DNA from: Tissierella sp. Yu-01
Lineage (GTDB): Bacteria > Bacillota > Clostridia > Tissierellales > Tissierellaceae
Assembly (NCBI RefSeq): GCF_029537395.1
Contig: NZ_CP120677.1
Location: forward strand, 1,116,001 to 1,180,000
Length of the DNA stretch: 64,000 bases
Reading direction: 5' to 3'
Shown here piece after piece: positions 44,072 to 53,410 of the stretch (position 1 is its first letter; the number at the start of each line of letters is the position of its first letter). A program made the translations under genes and the position numbers. Under the pieces are notes generated by a model. That model did not search any database and had not been told where the DNA came from. It saw nothing but the letters and a program-made list of their open reading frames with translations.

Positions 44072-45652
44072 CTACATTGATTTTAACAATATCCTTCCTT
44101 CTCTGTTTATGGTTTGTTCTTCATTATACAAAGCTGGTAAACCTCTTACAAATACATGCTTAATTCCCTTCGGTTTAACTGGTGACTTTTTAAATGTAGC
44201 CATATCCTGTACTTCCTTATAATCGAAGACAGTAATATCGGCTATATTGCCAACTTCTAATATTCCTCTATCAGGTAAATTCAAAATTTTAGCTGGTAAT
44301 CCTGTTATCTTATAAACTGTATCTTCTAGTGATATAAGATTATTTTCTCTAACCATTTGTAAATATCTAGGGAAGGTCCCAAAGTATCTTGGATGAGGAT
44401 TGTAGCTAACATCATAACTAAAGTCCTCTCCATCTGAGCCAGTTGTAATATCTATAGACTTCATAATATTTAGAATGTCATCCTCGTGTAATGAGAAATA
44501 AATAGCTGATACTTCTCCGTTGCATTTTAGCAACAATTCAATTACTGAATCTACAGTTGAAAGACCAAGTATTTCCGATATCTCTTCTATATTTTTTCCT
44601 TCTAATTCTGGATATCTGCCATGGGTCGTTGATACAACTACTCTTGATGGGCCACCGCGTTTTTCCATGATATTGTAAATATCATTTATTAGTCTGTCTT
44701 CCATTTCCTTTAACCTTTGAAGCATCTTTGCGTTTCCACCGTTTAAAGCCCAACCTGGTATCAATGCTGCAAGACCTGTGGCTGTAGCCTCATAAGGATA
44801 TTGATCACAGGTAATAGTGCATCCTCTTTGACGTGCTAACTCTATATAATCTAATAGCTCATCTGATTTCCCCCATTGTGGTTTACCCATTAACTTTAGA
44901 TGGGATATATGAAGATGAACCCCTGACTCTTCAGCTACTTGAATCATTTCATTTACGGAATCAAAAATTCCGTCTCCTTCATTTCTCATATGAACTGTAA
45001 GTATTCCATCATTTTCCTTAATTACCTTTGCCAACTCGGTGAATTCCTCTATATCTCCATAACTGCTAGGTGGATAAATAAGTCCTAAAGACATACCGAA
45101 GACACCACTCTTTAATTCTTTTTCCAGAAGCTTTTTCATCTGCCCCATTTCTTCTGTAGTTGGTTTTCTATCCTCAAAACCCATAACACATGCTCTTAGA
45201 GTTCCATGCCCAATTAGCATTCCTGTATTTATAGAAAGATAATTCTGATTTGCATTGTGAAAATAATCTTCCATATTGTTTATTATGATGGATTCATTTT
45301 CAGGGACTATATCTATAGTTCTTGCAAAGAATGACCTAATCTCCTCTCTTCTCATCAGATTTGATGGAAATATGGAAATACCACAGTTGCCTGCTATTTG
45401 AGTCGTTACCCCTTGATGCAGCATACTAACCGCATTTACAGAGTTCAGAGGCACAGCATCTGAGTGTGTATGAAGATCAATAAATCCTGGTGAAATAATC
45501 ATTTCATTACAATCTATTACATCCTTGCCCATTTCATCGTATTCATCTACTATAGCTGCAATCTTTCCATCCTTTATGCATAAGGAAGCTTTATATGGTG
45601 GTCTCCTTGTGCCATCTACGATTAATCCATCTTTTAATACAAAATCATACAT
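44072..45652 (-). CDS. N-acyl-D-amino-acid deacylase, paralog of the one at 2187-3764
   Basis: 526 residues from ATG 45652, six nt behind GAGGTG; nine extra upstream codons in the open frame lack support. Metal motif H61-T-H63-S-D, then GHGTLRACVMGFEDR, HMRNEGDGIFD, HLHISHLKLMGKPQWGKS and GSDGEDF. It is clearly homologous to the first deacylase along its whole length, with many positions changed, so an old duplication or separate acquisition is likely. It cleaves N-acylated D-amino acids or similar compounds and leads a two-gene operon with a permease. Confidence 0.85.
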   Translation of the reverse strand: MYDFVLKDGLIVDGTRRPPYKASLCIKDGKIAAIVDEYDEMGKDVIDCNEMIISPGFIDLHTHSDAVPLNSVNAVSMLHQGVTTQIAGNCGISIFPSNLMRREEIRSFFARTIDIVPENESIIINNMEDYFHNANQNYLSINTGMLIGHGTLRACVMGFEDRKPTTEEMGQMKKLLEKELKSGVFGMSLGLIYPPSSYGDIEEFTELAKVIKENDGILTVHMRNEGDGIFDSVNEMIQVAEESGVHLHISHLKLMGKPQWGKSDELLDYIELARQRGCTITCDQYPYEATATGLAALIPGWALNGGNAKMLQRLKEMEDRLINDIYNIMEKRGGPSRVVVSTTHGRYPELEGKNIEEISEILGLSTVDSVIELLLKCNGEVSAIYFSLHEDDILNIMKSIDITTGSDGEDFSYDVSYNPHPRYFGTFPRYLQMVRENNLISLEDTVYKITGLPAKILNLPDRGILEVGNIADITVFDYKEVQDMATFKKSPVKPKGIKHVFVRGLPALYNEEQTINREGRILLKSM

Positions 45653-45827
45653 GTCCCACACCTCTACTTTCACTATCACTTTTGTTCTAACTTATTATAT
45701 AAATATTAAAGCGTGTCCCATTTTATACATAAAAGTTTAGATAAGGTAATAAAGTAAAAATTAAATATTTTTTTAAAAGATAAAATTGTTTATACATCTG
45801 GTTATTTTTGTTAATTATCATACAAAT

Positions 45828-45870
45828 CAGACAGTATCTGACATTATTTTTTATTACATTGGTATATAAT
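45828..45870 (+). promoter_or_regulatory. Possible promoter and inverted repeat before the TAXI gene
   Basis: TCAGA-CAGTA-TCTGA (45828-45842) is an inverted repeat that could be an operator. A perfect TATAAT lies at 45865-45870, but a good -35 at the usual distance is not evident. The gene's ribosome site GGAGGGG follows. Confidence 0.35.
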
Positions 45871-45903
45871 AAAATCAAATAAATAGGACGGAGGGGATTT
45901 TTA

Positions 45904-46881
45904 ATGAAAACAAAAACGATTTCTGTACTGCTTATTTTTACTATGATCGCTTCAGTGCTTACTGGTTGCGCTGTACAAACCGCGTCTGCAGTAGATGTTG
46001 ATAAAACCATTATCAATATTGCAACAGGTGGAACTGGTGGAACATATTACCCATTGGGTAGTGCTATGGCTAGAATTTATAACGACCATATTAAAAATGT
46101 TACTACAAATGTACTTGTTACTGACGCTTCAATAGAAAATATTAAACTAATAGCCAATGGAAAATCGGAGATAGCTTTTGTGCAAAATGATGTTGCATAT
46201 TACGCATGGACTGGAGCAGAAAGCTTTACTGATAAGGTAGAAAATATACGTGGTATGGCTATGTTGTATCCTGAAGTAATTCAAATAGTGGCCTCTAAAG
46301 ATTCTAGAATAATGGGAATTGAAGACCTAAAGGGCAAAAAAGTAGCAGTTGGTGCACTTAATTCAGGTACAGAGATTCACACAAGACAAATTCTAGCTGA
46401 ATATGGTATGACTTATGAAGATTTACAAAAAGCTGATTACTTATCGTTTAATGATGCAGCTGATCATCTTAAAGATAAAGAAATAGATGCCGCTTTTATA
46501 ACTGCAGGTATACCTACATCTGCAATTTCTGAAATAATTGAAACTGAGGACTTTGTCTTAGTTCCTTTAACTTCTGCTTGTATTGCAAGTCTAAATGAAA
46601 AATATCCATTCTATACTGAAGTAAATATCCCAGCAAACAGTTACAATAACCAGTCAAATAATATAAGATCTGCAGCTGTTATGGCAATGTTAGTAGTGCC
46701 AAAAGATCTTGATGAATATTTGGTCTATAATCTAACTAAACATCTATTTGAACAAAGACAAGTCTTAATAAATTCCCACGAAAAAGGAAGAGAAATTAGA
46801 TTAGCAATAGCCTTAAAAGATATGCCTATAACTCTGCACCCTGGCGCACAAAGGTATTATAACGAAAAGGGCGTTTTATAA
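45904..46881 (+). CDS. TAXI-family TRAP transporter solute-binding lipoprotein
   Basis: 325 residues with a lipoprotein signal ending SVLTGC (Cys22). The TAXI pattern is clear: INIATGGTGGTYYPLGSAMARIY at the start of the mature part, EIAFVQNDVAYYA, LKGKKVAVGALNSGTEIHTRQIL and AAFITAGIPTSAI. Such proteins deliver glutamate-like or other carboxylate ligands to a fused DctQM membrane protein. No TRAP membrane gene is in the window, so this is an orphan binding protein or its partner is elsewhere. GGAGGGG precedes the ATG, and a strong terminator follows. Confidence 0.9.
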   Translation: MKTKTISVLLIFTMIASVLTGCAVQTASAVDVDKTIINIATGGTGGTYYPLGSAMARIYNDHIKNVTTNVLVTDASIENIKLIANGKSEIAFVQNDVAYYAWTGAESFTDKVENIRGMAMLYPEVIQIVASKDSRIMGIEDLKGKKVAVGALNSGTEIHTRQILAEYGMTYEDLQKADYLSFNDAADHLKDKEIDAAFITAGIPTSAISEIIETEDFVLVPLTSACIASLNEKYPFYTEVNIPANSYNNQSNNIRSAAVMAMLVVPKDLDEYLVYNLTKHLFEQRQVLINSHEKGREIRLAIALKDMPITLHPGAQRYYNEKGVL

Positions 46882-46911
46882 ATATTTAATTAGTCTAATT
46901 TTCTATCAACA

Positions 46912-46964
46912 AAAAGGACTATAGTTTTTATACTCCTTTAAGGAAGTTAAACTATAGTCCTTTT
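46912..46964. terminator. Strong bidirectional terminator
   Basis: A 16-bp stem (AAAAGGACTATAGTTT / AAACTATAGTCCTTTT) encloses a smaller CTCCTT/AAGGAAG hairpin. It lies between the convergent TAXI and DUF2935 genes. Confidence 0.8.
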
Positions 46965-47002
46965 ATTTTCTATTGTCTTGCACCATCCTTACCACTTATC
47001 AT

Positions 47003-47812
47003 TTAATTTTCAAGTCTCGGTGCTGTTGGATCACAATTAGGCCTATTGACATCTGTTTTCTCAGATAGTTTAAATAGGTAATAGCACTCTTCCCTAAACA
47101 TGTGATCTGCCATTAGTGGCATTAAGGTTCCAAGAGCTTTCTTTGTTAGTCTCATTTTTTCTAATTCTTTTAAAAACTCCATAAATAATGAAATATTATC
47201 TTCTACGAGTTTATTTAGCCTGTGTAATGCAGGAAAGTCTTGCAAATTAGTTCTCAAGTATCCGGTAAATTCATCTGCTTTAATATATAGATCTTCAAAT
47301 AGTTTCATAAACTCCTTACTCTTCTTTCTTAAGTCTCTTTCTGTGCTATCTAAGCCGCAATATATACTACCAGCATGTCCAGAGGCATCAGGTAGCCATA
47401 GATTGTGGTCATGCAAAGGATTAACAACAGGCATTTTCTTTGCAAAAATACAATGAATAACGCGTAAGTACTCATCAACCTCATTGACCATATGATTTAT
47501 AAAGGTTGGAGAAAGCTCTATTATAATCATACCGATTAAATGTTCTTTTATTAATTGCAATTTAAATTCTCTAATTTCTTCAGCTTCTACTCTAGCTGTT
47601 ATAGTTAACTCCTCTAGTTCCCTTTCTCCTAGAGACCTCCTTGCCTCTTGTAGTAGCTCATCAAATACTCTTATAAAATATCTAGCCCTTTGGATTTTCT
47701 CTGTTTCATTTGGGGATAGCGTGTTTAAAATAAATCTGCTATGATCACCTAATATTTGTAGCCAAAATCGGTGTTCAAATAATGCACTTTCCAAGAAACG
47801 TTGATTAGACAT
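47003..47812 (-). CDS. DUF2935 family protein
   Basis: 269 residues, all-helical, built of two related halves. Each half opens with a SALFEHRFWLQIL / DASGHAGSIYCGL-type helix and contains conserved His/Glu positions (EHRFW, KEHLIGM, HMFREECYYLFKL), as in DUF2935. This family is found mainly in spore-forming Firmicutes and resembles ferritin-like metal-binding four-helix bundles, but no activity is established to my knowledge. A clear GAGGG site precedes the ATG. It is monocistronic. Confidence 0.85.
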   Translation of the reverse strand: MSNQRFLESALFEHRFWLQILGDHSRFILNTLSPNETEKIQRARYFIRVFDELLQEARRSLGERELEELTITARVEAEEIREFKLQLIKEHLIGMIIIELSPTFINHMVNEVDEYLRVIHCIFAKKMPVVNPLHDHNLWLPDASGHAGSIYCGLDSTERDLRKKSKEFMKLFEDLYIKADEFTGYLRTNLQDFPALHRLNKLVEDNISLFMEFLKELEKMRLTKKALGTLMPLMADHMFREECYYLFKLSEKTDVNRPNCDPTAPRLEN

Positions 47813-48062
47813 TTACATCCCTCCTATTAAGTTCATTTATACATTCTATTCATAAATTAATAGAATAGGAGTAAATATTTGATATTACCATAGCTTTTTA
47901 AGTTGATACCTTTATTGATTTAAAAGTTCTGATGGCTCATTTTTCATAGCATTGATTTCTACTTTTATTTGATACATGTCTAGCAGCTGCTAAGTTATTT
48001 TTACTATTTAATTCCATAAAGGGAAATCAGACAGTCTTGGGATATATAAAAGGTTGATTAAA
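47813..48062. other. Non-coding flank at the leader-distal end of the CRISPR array
   Basis: No gene or ribosome-site-supported frame is seen. It contains the short promoter region of the DUF2935 gene at its left end and AT-rich sequence up to the degenerate terminal repeat. Confidence 0.5.
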
Positions 48063-48895
48063 TTTAATAATCTACTGTAGTTCTATTAAAGGATGAAACA
48101 ACAGGTATAGTGTATATACCTGGATATTCCTTTACATTCTACTGTAGTTCTATTAAAGGTATTTTAGTAAATAGATATCTAAAGGCAATAATAAAATTTA
48201 CATTCTACTGTAGTTCTATTAAAGGACAGATGATAAAATCGCAGAGATACCTCAACCTAACTATTTACATTCTACTGTAGTTCTATTAAAGGTTTAAAAA
48301 TGCACTTGATTTATTGAATAAGGAATCTGAAATTTACATTCTACTGTAGTTCTATTAAAGGTTGAAAATGAGGAAAGCGGAGGGAGGAGGATAATGAAGA
48401 TTTACATTCTACTGTAGTTCTATTAAAGGAAAAAAATATTAAATCCTACTCGATTACGTGAATTATATTTACATTCTACTGTAGTTCTATTAAAGGGATC
48501 CTCCACATTTTGCACATTCAACTAATCCTGCCAAATTTACATTCTACTGTAGTTCTATTAAAGGTTTATATTAGAAGAGCGAAAGAAAGCAATGAGGATG
48601 ATTTACATTCTACTGTAGTTCTATTAAAGGTGATATTAAAGGAACTCAAATAGTATTTTGTGATGTATTTACATTCTACTGTAGTTCTATTAAAGGAGTT
48701 AAATGTGAACATACAGTAATGAAGAACGATACTAATTTACATTCTACTGTAGTTCTATTAAAGGATGCAAAGTAAAATGATAAAAGGGGGAAATCATTAA
48801 TTTACATTCTACTGTAGTTCTATTAAAGGAGATAAACAAGATGATAGTAGTTGGGATATACCAGAATTTACATTCTACTGTAGTTCTATTAAAGG
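48063..48895 (-). CRISPR. Leader-distal part of the type I-B CRISPR array (13 repeats, 12 spacers)
   Basis: Thirteen 30-bp repeats with spacers of 35-39 bp. Read in the transcribed (minus) direction, the repeat starts CCTTTAATAG and ends GAATGTAAAT, like clostridial I-B repeats ending GAATGTAAAT. The outermost copy (48063-48092) has several changes in its last ten transcribed bases, the usual sign of the leader-distal end. The array continues at 53418 once the IS66 insertion is removed. The spacer after 48895 is cut by the insertion: 31 bp here plus 7 bp at 53411-53417 make one 38-bp spacer. Confidence 0.97.
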
Positions 48896-48918
48896 GATAG
48901 TATTAATGTGAAAGAATA

Positions 48919-48926
48919 CATTAAAC
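48919..48926 (+). repeat. Target-site duplication of the IS66 element, left copy
   Basis: CATTAAAC, identical to 53403-53410. Eight bp is the duplication length typical of IS66. It lies inside a CRISPR spacer. Confidence 0.93.
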
Positions 48927-48938
48927 GTAAGCGGTCAA
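48927..48938 (+). repeat. First 12 bp of the IS66 left terminal repeat, cut by the intron
   Basis: GTAAGCGGTCAA, continued at 50791 by TAATCGCATG after the intron. Matches the inverted right end at 53381-53402. Confidence 0.88.
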
Positions 48939-49468
48939 GTGTGTCCTGAAGTACCAAGAAATTAGTGGTGCAGGCTTTAAGAGAGATGGGAGTAGGCCTC
49001 CCGAAATCGACATCCAGATGTAGGTTTCAAACCACCTTTGGGTGCTGTAGCCAAAAGTTATGGTGCTGAGCACAAAGGCAAAAGGCTGTTGGAACAGTCA
49101 GGTATGTGTCATGGAGCTAAACGAAAGTGAAGTGTTCGATGAAGCATCGTTAATACTAAAATACAGTCAAAACCATTTGCTTTGATCACAGATGGGATAA
49201 GTTTAGAAGAAATCTGGTTACTGGCTAAACGGCTGTCGGTGTAAAGACTCTAGGAACATGACATAGGCTTTCTTAAGGAACAGGAGAATCCTGTACAGTA
49301 ATGTTAAGCGAAAATCCAAGCGAGAGAACGACAAGGATGATAGTAGCGATGAACTATACAGGTGCGGAAGAACTCGTAGTAGTGATGAAGTCTTTGTAAT
49401 GAAGATGGAGCGAAGGGGTTCTATCATTCATAACTCGAAAATTTAACAACCAGAAATGGGAGGATTTT

Positions 49469-50713
49469 ATGAACGAGGGAAAATCGTTTCAAATTTCACA
49501 AGAATTAGTTCTAGCAGCATATAAACGTGTAAAAGCAAACAAAGGTGCTAGTGGAGTAGATGGTATCAATTTCAATGAATATGAAAAAGAATTGAAAAAT
49601 AACTTGTATAAGTTATGGAATCGTATGTCATCAGGTAGTTACTTTCCAAAGGCTGTTAGAGGTGTTGAAATACCTAAGAAAAACGGGAAGAAAAGGCTAT
49701 TGGGAATACCAACAATTGAAGATAGAGTAGCACAAATGGTAACTCTAATGGTATTTGAGTCAAACGTAGAGAAAATTTTTCTTGATGATTCCTATGGATA
49801 TAGGCCAAATCGTTCAGCAATAGATGCAGTAGGAGTAACAAGAGAACGATGTTGGAAATATGGTTGGGTCTTAGAGTTTGATATAGTTGGATTATTTGAC
49901 AACATAAATCATGACCTCTTAATGAAAGCTGTAAAAGCTCACACCAACGAAAAATGGGTGATATTATACATTGAAAGATTTCTAAAAGCGACAATGGTAA
50001 TGCCTGATGGAAGTATTAAGGAAAGAGTGTCTGGAACGCCACAAGGTGGAGTAATCAGTCCAGTTCTTGCTAATCTTTTTATGCACTATGCGTTTGATAC
50101 CTGGATGAAACATAATTTTCCTGATAACCCTTGGGTGAGATATGCAGATGATGGAGTCGTACATTGTGTCAGTGAGAAACAAGCCAAATACATATTGTAC
50201 AGACTTAAGAGACAGATGAATTTATGCAGCTTAGAAATTCACCCAGATAAGACTCGGATTGTATACTGTAAGAGTGACAAGTTCCAAGGAACCTACGAGT
50301 ATACTTCTTTTGATTTTCTTGGTTATACATTTCGTACAAGATATGTAAGAAGTAAAAATGGGAATTTCTTCAATGCATTTACACCAGCTGTCAGTAATGA
50401 ATCATCCAAATTGTTTCGCAGTAAGATAAAGGATATTAGACTGAATAGCAAAATTCTCTCTATGGATAAACTAGCAGAGTTGATGAACCCTATTATCAGA
50501 GGTTGGATGAATTATTTCATGGTATTTGGTTCTGGAGAAGCACGAAAAAGCCTCGATTACATTAATATATCACTTGTGAAATTTGTCCATCGTAAATATA
50601 AAGGTAAAGGAAAATCCATGGGTAAATCATGGAGATTTCTTGGTCGATGGGCTAAGAGCAACCCCTCATTTTTCTACCATTGGGAAAAGGGGATTGTACT
50701 TACGATAGGATGA
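49469..50713 (+). CDS. ltrA: Group II intron reverse transcriptase/maturase
   Basis: 414 residues. Reverse transcriptase blocks: ANKGASGVDG, RLLGIPTIEDRVAQM, DSYGYRPNRSA, FDIVGLFDNINHDLL, GTPQGGVISPVLANLFMHY and the active site Y225-A-D-D. The maturase (X) domain follows with NPIIRGWMNYF. The chain ends soon after, without the HNH endonuclease domain, so it is of the class that uses nascent strands to prime. It acts as an RNP with the intron RNA for splicing and retrohoming. GGGAGG precedes the ATG. Confidence 0.93.
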   Translation: MNEGKSFQISQELVLAAYKRVKANKGASGVDGINFNEYEKELKNNLYKLWNRMSSGSYFPKAVRGVEIPKKNGKKRLLGIPTIEDRVAQMVTLMVFESNVEKIFLDDSYGYRPNRSAIDAVGVTRERCWKYGWVLEFDIVGLFDNINHDLLMKAVKAHTNEKWVILYIERFLKATMVMPDGSIKERVSGTPQGGVISPVLANLFMHYAFDTWMKHNFPDNPWVRYADDGVVHCVSEKQAKYILYRLKRQMNLCSLEIHPDKTRIVYCKSDKFQGTYEYTSFDFLGYTFRTRYVRSKNGNFFNAFTPAVSNESSKLFRSKIKDIRLNSKILSMDKLAELMNPIIRGWMNYFMVFGSGEARKSLDYINISLVKFVHRKYKGKGKSMGKSWRFLGRWAKSNPSFFYHWEKGIVLTIG

Positions 50714-50716
50714 TAA

Positions 50717-50750
50717 GAGCCGTATGACAGGAGACTGTCACGTACGGTTC
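50717..50750 (+). ncRNA. Group II intron domain V
   Basis: A 34-nt hairpin beginning GAGCCGTATG and ending CGTACGGTTC with a GAGA-type loop and a two-base bulge, the catalytic core hairpin of group II introns. Domain VI follows to 50790. Confidence 0.9.
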
Positions 50751-50903
50751 TGTGAGAGGTTTGAGGTGAAATTCCCCTTATCTACTCGACTAATCGCATG
50801 GATTTAAAAATTTTATAAACCATGAGATAATATCCTTTACAAAGCACTTTTAATGTTAACAAAGTGACTTTGTTAACATTAGAAGCATGGGAGGATGATC
50901 GTA

Positions 50904-51266
50904 TTGACTACTATGAAAGCAGCTAAACATGAAATACAAAAAGAACAATGTCGAGAAATGATTAGAAGACATAAGCAGAGCGGATTACCTATTAGGCAGT
51001 GGTGTGAAGAAAATAATATTTCACAAGGAAAATACTACTACTGGTTAAGAGTCATCCGGCAAGAATCACTAATTCAAGCCGGAACGCTCGCTGTATCTGG
51101 ACAAACTCATTTTGCTGAACTTAAAAAAACAATAGAACAAAATTCTCAATCTACCCATAATGGTACATGTGCCGTCCTTCGCTCAAATGGCAATGAAGTT
51201 GAAATTCTGAATGGTGCAGATCCGATAACATTAGAATCAATACTTAAAATTCTTAGAAGATCATGA
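50904..51266 (+). CDS. tnpA: IS66 accessory protein TnpA
   Basis: About 120 residues. The helix-turn-helix region RQWCEENNISQGKYYYWLRVIR is typical of IS66 OrfA/TnpA. The first in-frame ATG (50895) touches the GGGAGG site, so TTG 50904, nine nt downstream of it, is the likelier start; ATG 50913 is a third option. It overlaps tnpB by 4 nt. Role: DNA-binding accessory protein needed for IS66 transposition. Confidence 0.88.
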   Translation: MTTMKAAKHEIQKEQCREMIRRHKQSGLPIRQWCEENNISQGKYYYWLRVIRQESLIQAGTLAVSGQTHFAELKKTIEQNSQSTHNGTCAVLRSNGNEVEILNGADPITLESILKILRRS

Positions 51267-51619
51267 AGGTTAAATTTCCTGATAACGTCAGGATATACAT
51301 TGCATGTGGTCATACAGATATGAGAAAATCTATCGATGGTCTTTCGGCAATTGTATCTGGCAATTTTAAACTTGATCCATTTGAGAATGTACTATTTCTA
51401 TTCTGTGGGCGAAGAAGAGATAGGATGAAAGCACTGTTTTGGGAAGGTGATGGATTCCTTCTACTTTACAAGCGACTCGAAAATGGAGTCTTTCAATGGC
51501 CTAAGACTACTAAAGAAGTTAGAGAAATTACACAGCAGCAGTATAGATGGCTTCTAGAAGGATTAACCATAGACCAGAAAAAAATTATTCATAAAGTAGA
51601 AAACAAAAAAGTATTTTAG
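51263..51619 (+). CDS. tnpB: IS66 accessory protein TnpB
   Basis: 118 residues with the IS66 Orf2 signature: YIACGHTDMRKSIDGLS, NVLFLFCGRRRDRMKALFWEGDGF, and RLENGVFQWP. The ATG overlaps the tnpA stop (ATGA). It is required with TnpA for IS66 movement; its molecular role is not well defined. An internal terminator follows at 51621-51656. Confidence 0.93.
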   Translation: MKVKFPDNVRIYIACGHTDMRKSIDGLSAIVSGNFKLDPFENVLFLFCGRRRDRMKALFWEGDGFLLLYKRLENGVFQWPKTTKEVREITQQQYRWLLEGLTIDQKKIIHKVENKKVF

Positions 51620-51620
51620 G

Positions 51621-51656
51621 CTGAGAAAAACGTTGAATTTTCAACACTTTTCTCAG
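51621..51656 (+). terminator. Terminator between tnpB and tnpC
   Basis: CTGAGAAAA pairs with TTTTCTCAG around an 18-nt middle that holds a smaller GTTGAA/TTCAAC hairpin, followed by a run of T. It would limit tnpC transcription from the upstream promoter. Confidence 0.65.
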
Positions 51657-51731
51657 TTTTTTTCGTGCATTACTATGGACGTTATGGTATAATATTTGTA
51701 AAGGAAACTATTGGAAGAGGGCTGAAAATCA

Positions 51732-53326
51732 ATGAATGTAGCTGCATCTGAAACATCTGCATTAATAGAAATAATTAAAGAACAGAATCTAACAATTTCA
51801 GCTCTTAGAAAAGTAATCGAAGAGTTAAATGTTGACTCTAAAATTCTTCATGAGCAAATTCACTTTATAACAAAAAGTTATTTGGCACAAAGAGTGAAAA
51901 GACAGCAGCAGTAATATCAGGTCAAATTGCTATTGATGGAGTAGATTTTGGTCAATTTGATGAGGCAGAAGTAGAGGCTAATCTGGAGGAAGTGGAGCCT
52001 GTAATTACAAAGAAAAGAACCCGTAAAGGATACTCTAGGGAGAAGGCGCTAATCAATCTTCCAGAAGAAGATAAAGTTTATACACTATCTGAAGAAGATA
52101 AAATATGTATAATTGATGGAGATAAGCTACATTATGCCGGTAAGAAATACATGCGCAGTGAAATCGAATATACTCCAGCAACAATGAAACTTGTGCACAT
52201 CTATGAAGAAAACTGGGAATGCAGAACATGTCGTAAAGAAGGAAGAACCTATCTTAAACAGGCAAAGGTAGATGATGCACTTTTACAGCACTCAATGGCG
52301 TCACCATCTAGTGTTGCATGGACAATGTATCAGAAATATGTGAATCATGTTCCTTTATACCGCCAGGAGAAGGACTGGCAGAATCTTGGACTTGAGATTA
52401 AAAGAAGTACCTTATCTAATTGGATATTAAAGACAGCTGAAGACTGGCTGAATAAAATGGTTACTAAACTTCATGAGCATCTACTTAAAGATAACTACCT
52501 ACATGCTGATGAAACACCAATTCAAGTAATGAATGAAGATGGCAAGAAAAATACAACCAAATCATATATGTGGGTATATACGACTAGTAGCCATAGTGAT
52601 AAGCAGATACGTATATTTGAATGCCGATCTGGACGTGCTGGTTCCAATGCAGCAGATTTTCTGGATGGATACAAAGGATATCTCCATACGGACGGATATA
52701 AAGGGTATGGGAAGGTAAAAGGTGTAACTAGGTGTCTTTGCTGGAGCCATGCAAGAAGATACTTTACAGATTCACTACCTAAAGACATAAAAGGTACAGA
52801 TGCTACACTGCCAAAACAAGGTTTAGCTTATTGCAATAAAATTTTTGAAATCGAAAAGGAATTAAAAGATCTGTCGCCAGAAGAACGTAAAGAAAAGCGC
52901 CTTAAACTGGAAAAACCAGTTTTAGAGGCTTATTGGTCGTGGGTTGATTCAAATATTAATGGAGTCTTGGCAAAATCTAAGATTGGACAGGCCTTGCAGT
53001 ATGTAAAAAATCAGCAATCTGGATTAATGGCATATCTAGAAGATGGAAATTGTGAAATCTCAAACAATCTTGCAGAAAATAGCATACGTCCATTTACCGT
53101 AGGAAGAAAGAATTGGCTATTTGCAGGAAGCCCGAAAGGTGCCTCGGCAAGTGCAACGGTATATAGCCTAGTAGAAACAGCTAAAGCCAATGGTTTAAAT
53201 CCATATAAATATTTACAGCTTCTGCTCACTACTCTTCCTAAAAAACCGTTTCAAGAAGATGATAGTTTATTGGATAATCTTCTTCCATGGAATCCGAAAG
53301 TTCAGGAAGTATGTAAAACTAAATAA
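51732..53326 (+). pseudogene. tnpC: IS66 transposase TnpC, split by a -1 frameshift
   Basis: The first frame (51732-51914) gives the N-terminal coiled coil and runs out after HFITKSYLAQRV. The true continuation KLFGTKSEKTAAVISGQIAI lies in the -1 frame, starting at the A5G run (ACAAAAAGTTA, near 51873), and stays open to 53326. The rest carries the IS66 DDE parts: LHADETPIQV, YLHTDGYKGY and CEISNNLAENSIRP, plus a zinc-like CRTCRK. Either one A was lost from a run of six, or the slippery run allows programmed frameshifting. IS66 tnpC is normally one frame, so a mutation is likelier. Confidence 0.85.
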
Positions 53327-53345
53327 CATCGATGAATAAATTAAT

Positions 53346-53369
53346 AACGCAGCCAAATTTGGCTGCGTT
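53346..53369. terminator. Palindromic hairpin at the IS66 right end
   Basis: AACGCAGCCAAA / TTTGGCTGCGTT is a perfect 24-bp palindrome 20 nt past the tnpC stop. It may stop transcription out of the IS, and possibly CRISPR transcription coming the other way. Confidence 0.6.
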
Positions 53370-53380
53370 TACTATATATA

Positions 53381-53402
53381 CATGTGATTATTTAACGCTT
53401 AC
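53381..53402 (-). repeat. IS66 right terminal inverted repeat
   Basis: Read inward it starts GTAAGCGTTAAATAATCAC and matches the intron-free left end GTAAGCGGTCAATAATCGC. Confidence 0.9.
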
Positions 53403-53410
53403 CATTAAAC
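53403..53410 (+). repeat. Target-site duplication of the IS66 element, right copy
   Basis: CATTAAAC, identical to 48919-48926; the cut spacer resumes at 53411. Confidence 0.93.

Larger units (their letters stand above)
48939..50790 (+). mobile_element. Group II intron inserted in the IS66 left end
   Basis: The 5' end reads GTGTGTCC, matching the GUGYG consensus, and the 3' end reads CTACTCGAC. Both boundaries are fixed independently, because removing 48939-50790 restores the IS66 terminal repeat. The first 530 bases contain no gene but are GC-richer and hairpin-rich, as expected for ribozyme domains I-III. The reverse transcriptase gene occupies domain IV, and domain V is at 50717-50750. The 1852-nt intron is complete by layout, so it may still splice and move. 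Confidence 0.93.
48927..53402 (+). mobile_element. IS66-family insertion sequence, interrupted by a group II intron
   Basis: The element has tnpA, tnpB and tnpC in the IS66 order on the plus strand. Its terminal inverted repeats start GTAAGCG at both ends. With the intron removed, the left end reads GTAAGCGGTCAATAATCGCATG and the right end, inverted, GTAAGCGTTAAATAATCACATG, agreeing at most positions over 22 bp. An 8-bp duplication flanks it. The IS itself is about 2.6 kb; the other 1.85 kb is the intron. It is probably immobile, since its left end is broken by the intron and tnpC is out of frame. Confidence 0.93.

Noticed and set aside
49469-50713. Retron or diversity-generating retroelement reverse transcriptase
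   Set aside because: The maturase domain, GTGTG start, domain V hairpin and exact repair of the IS66 end on removal identify a group II intron. No template/variable repeat pair or msr-msd is seen.
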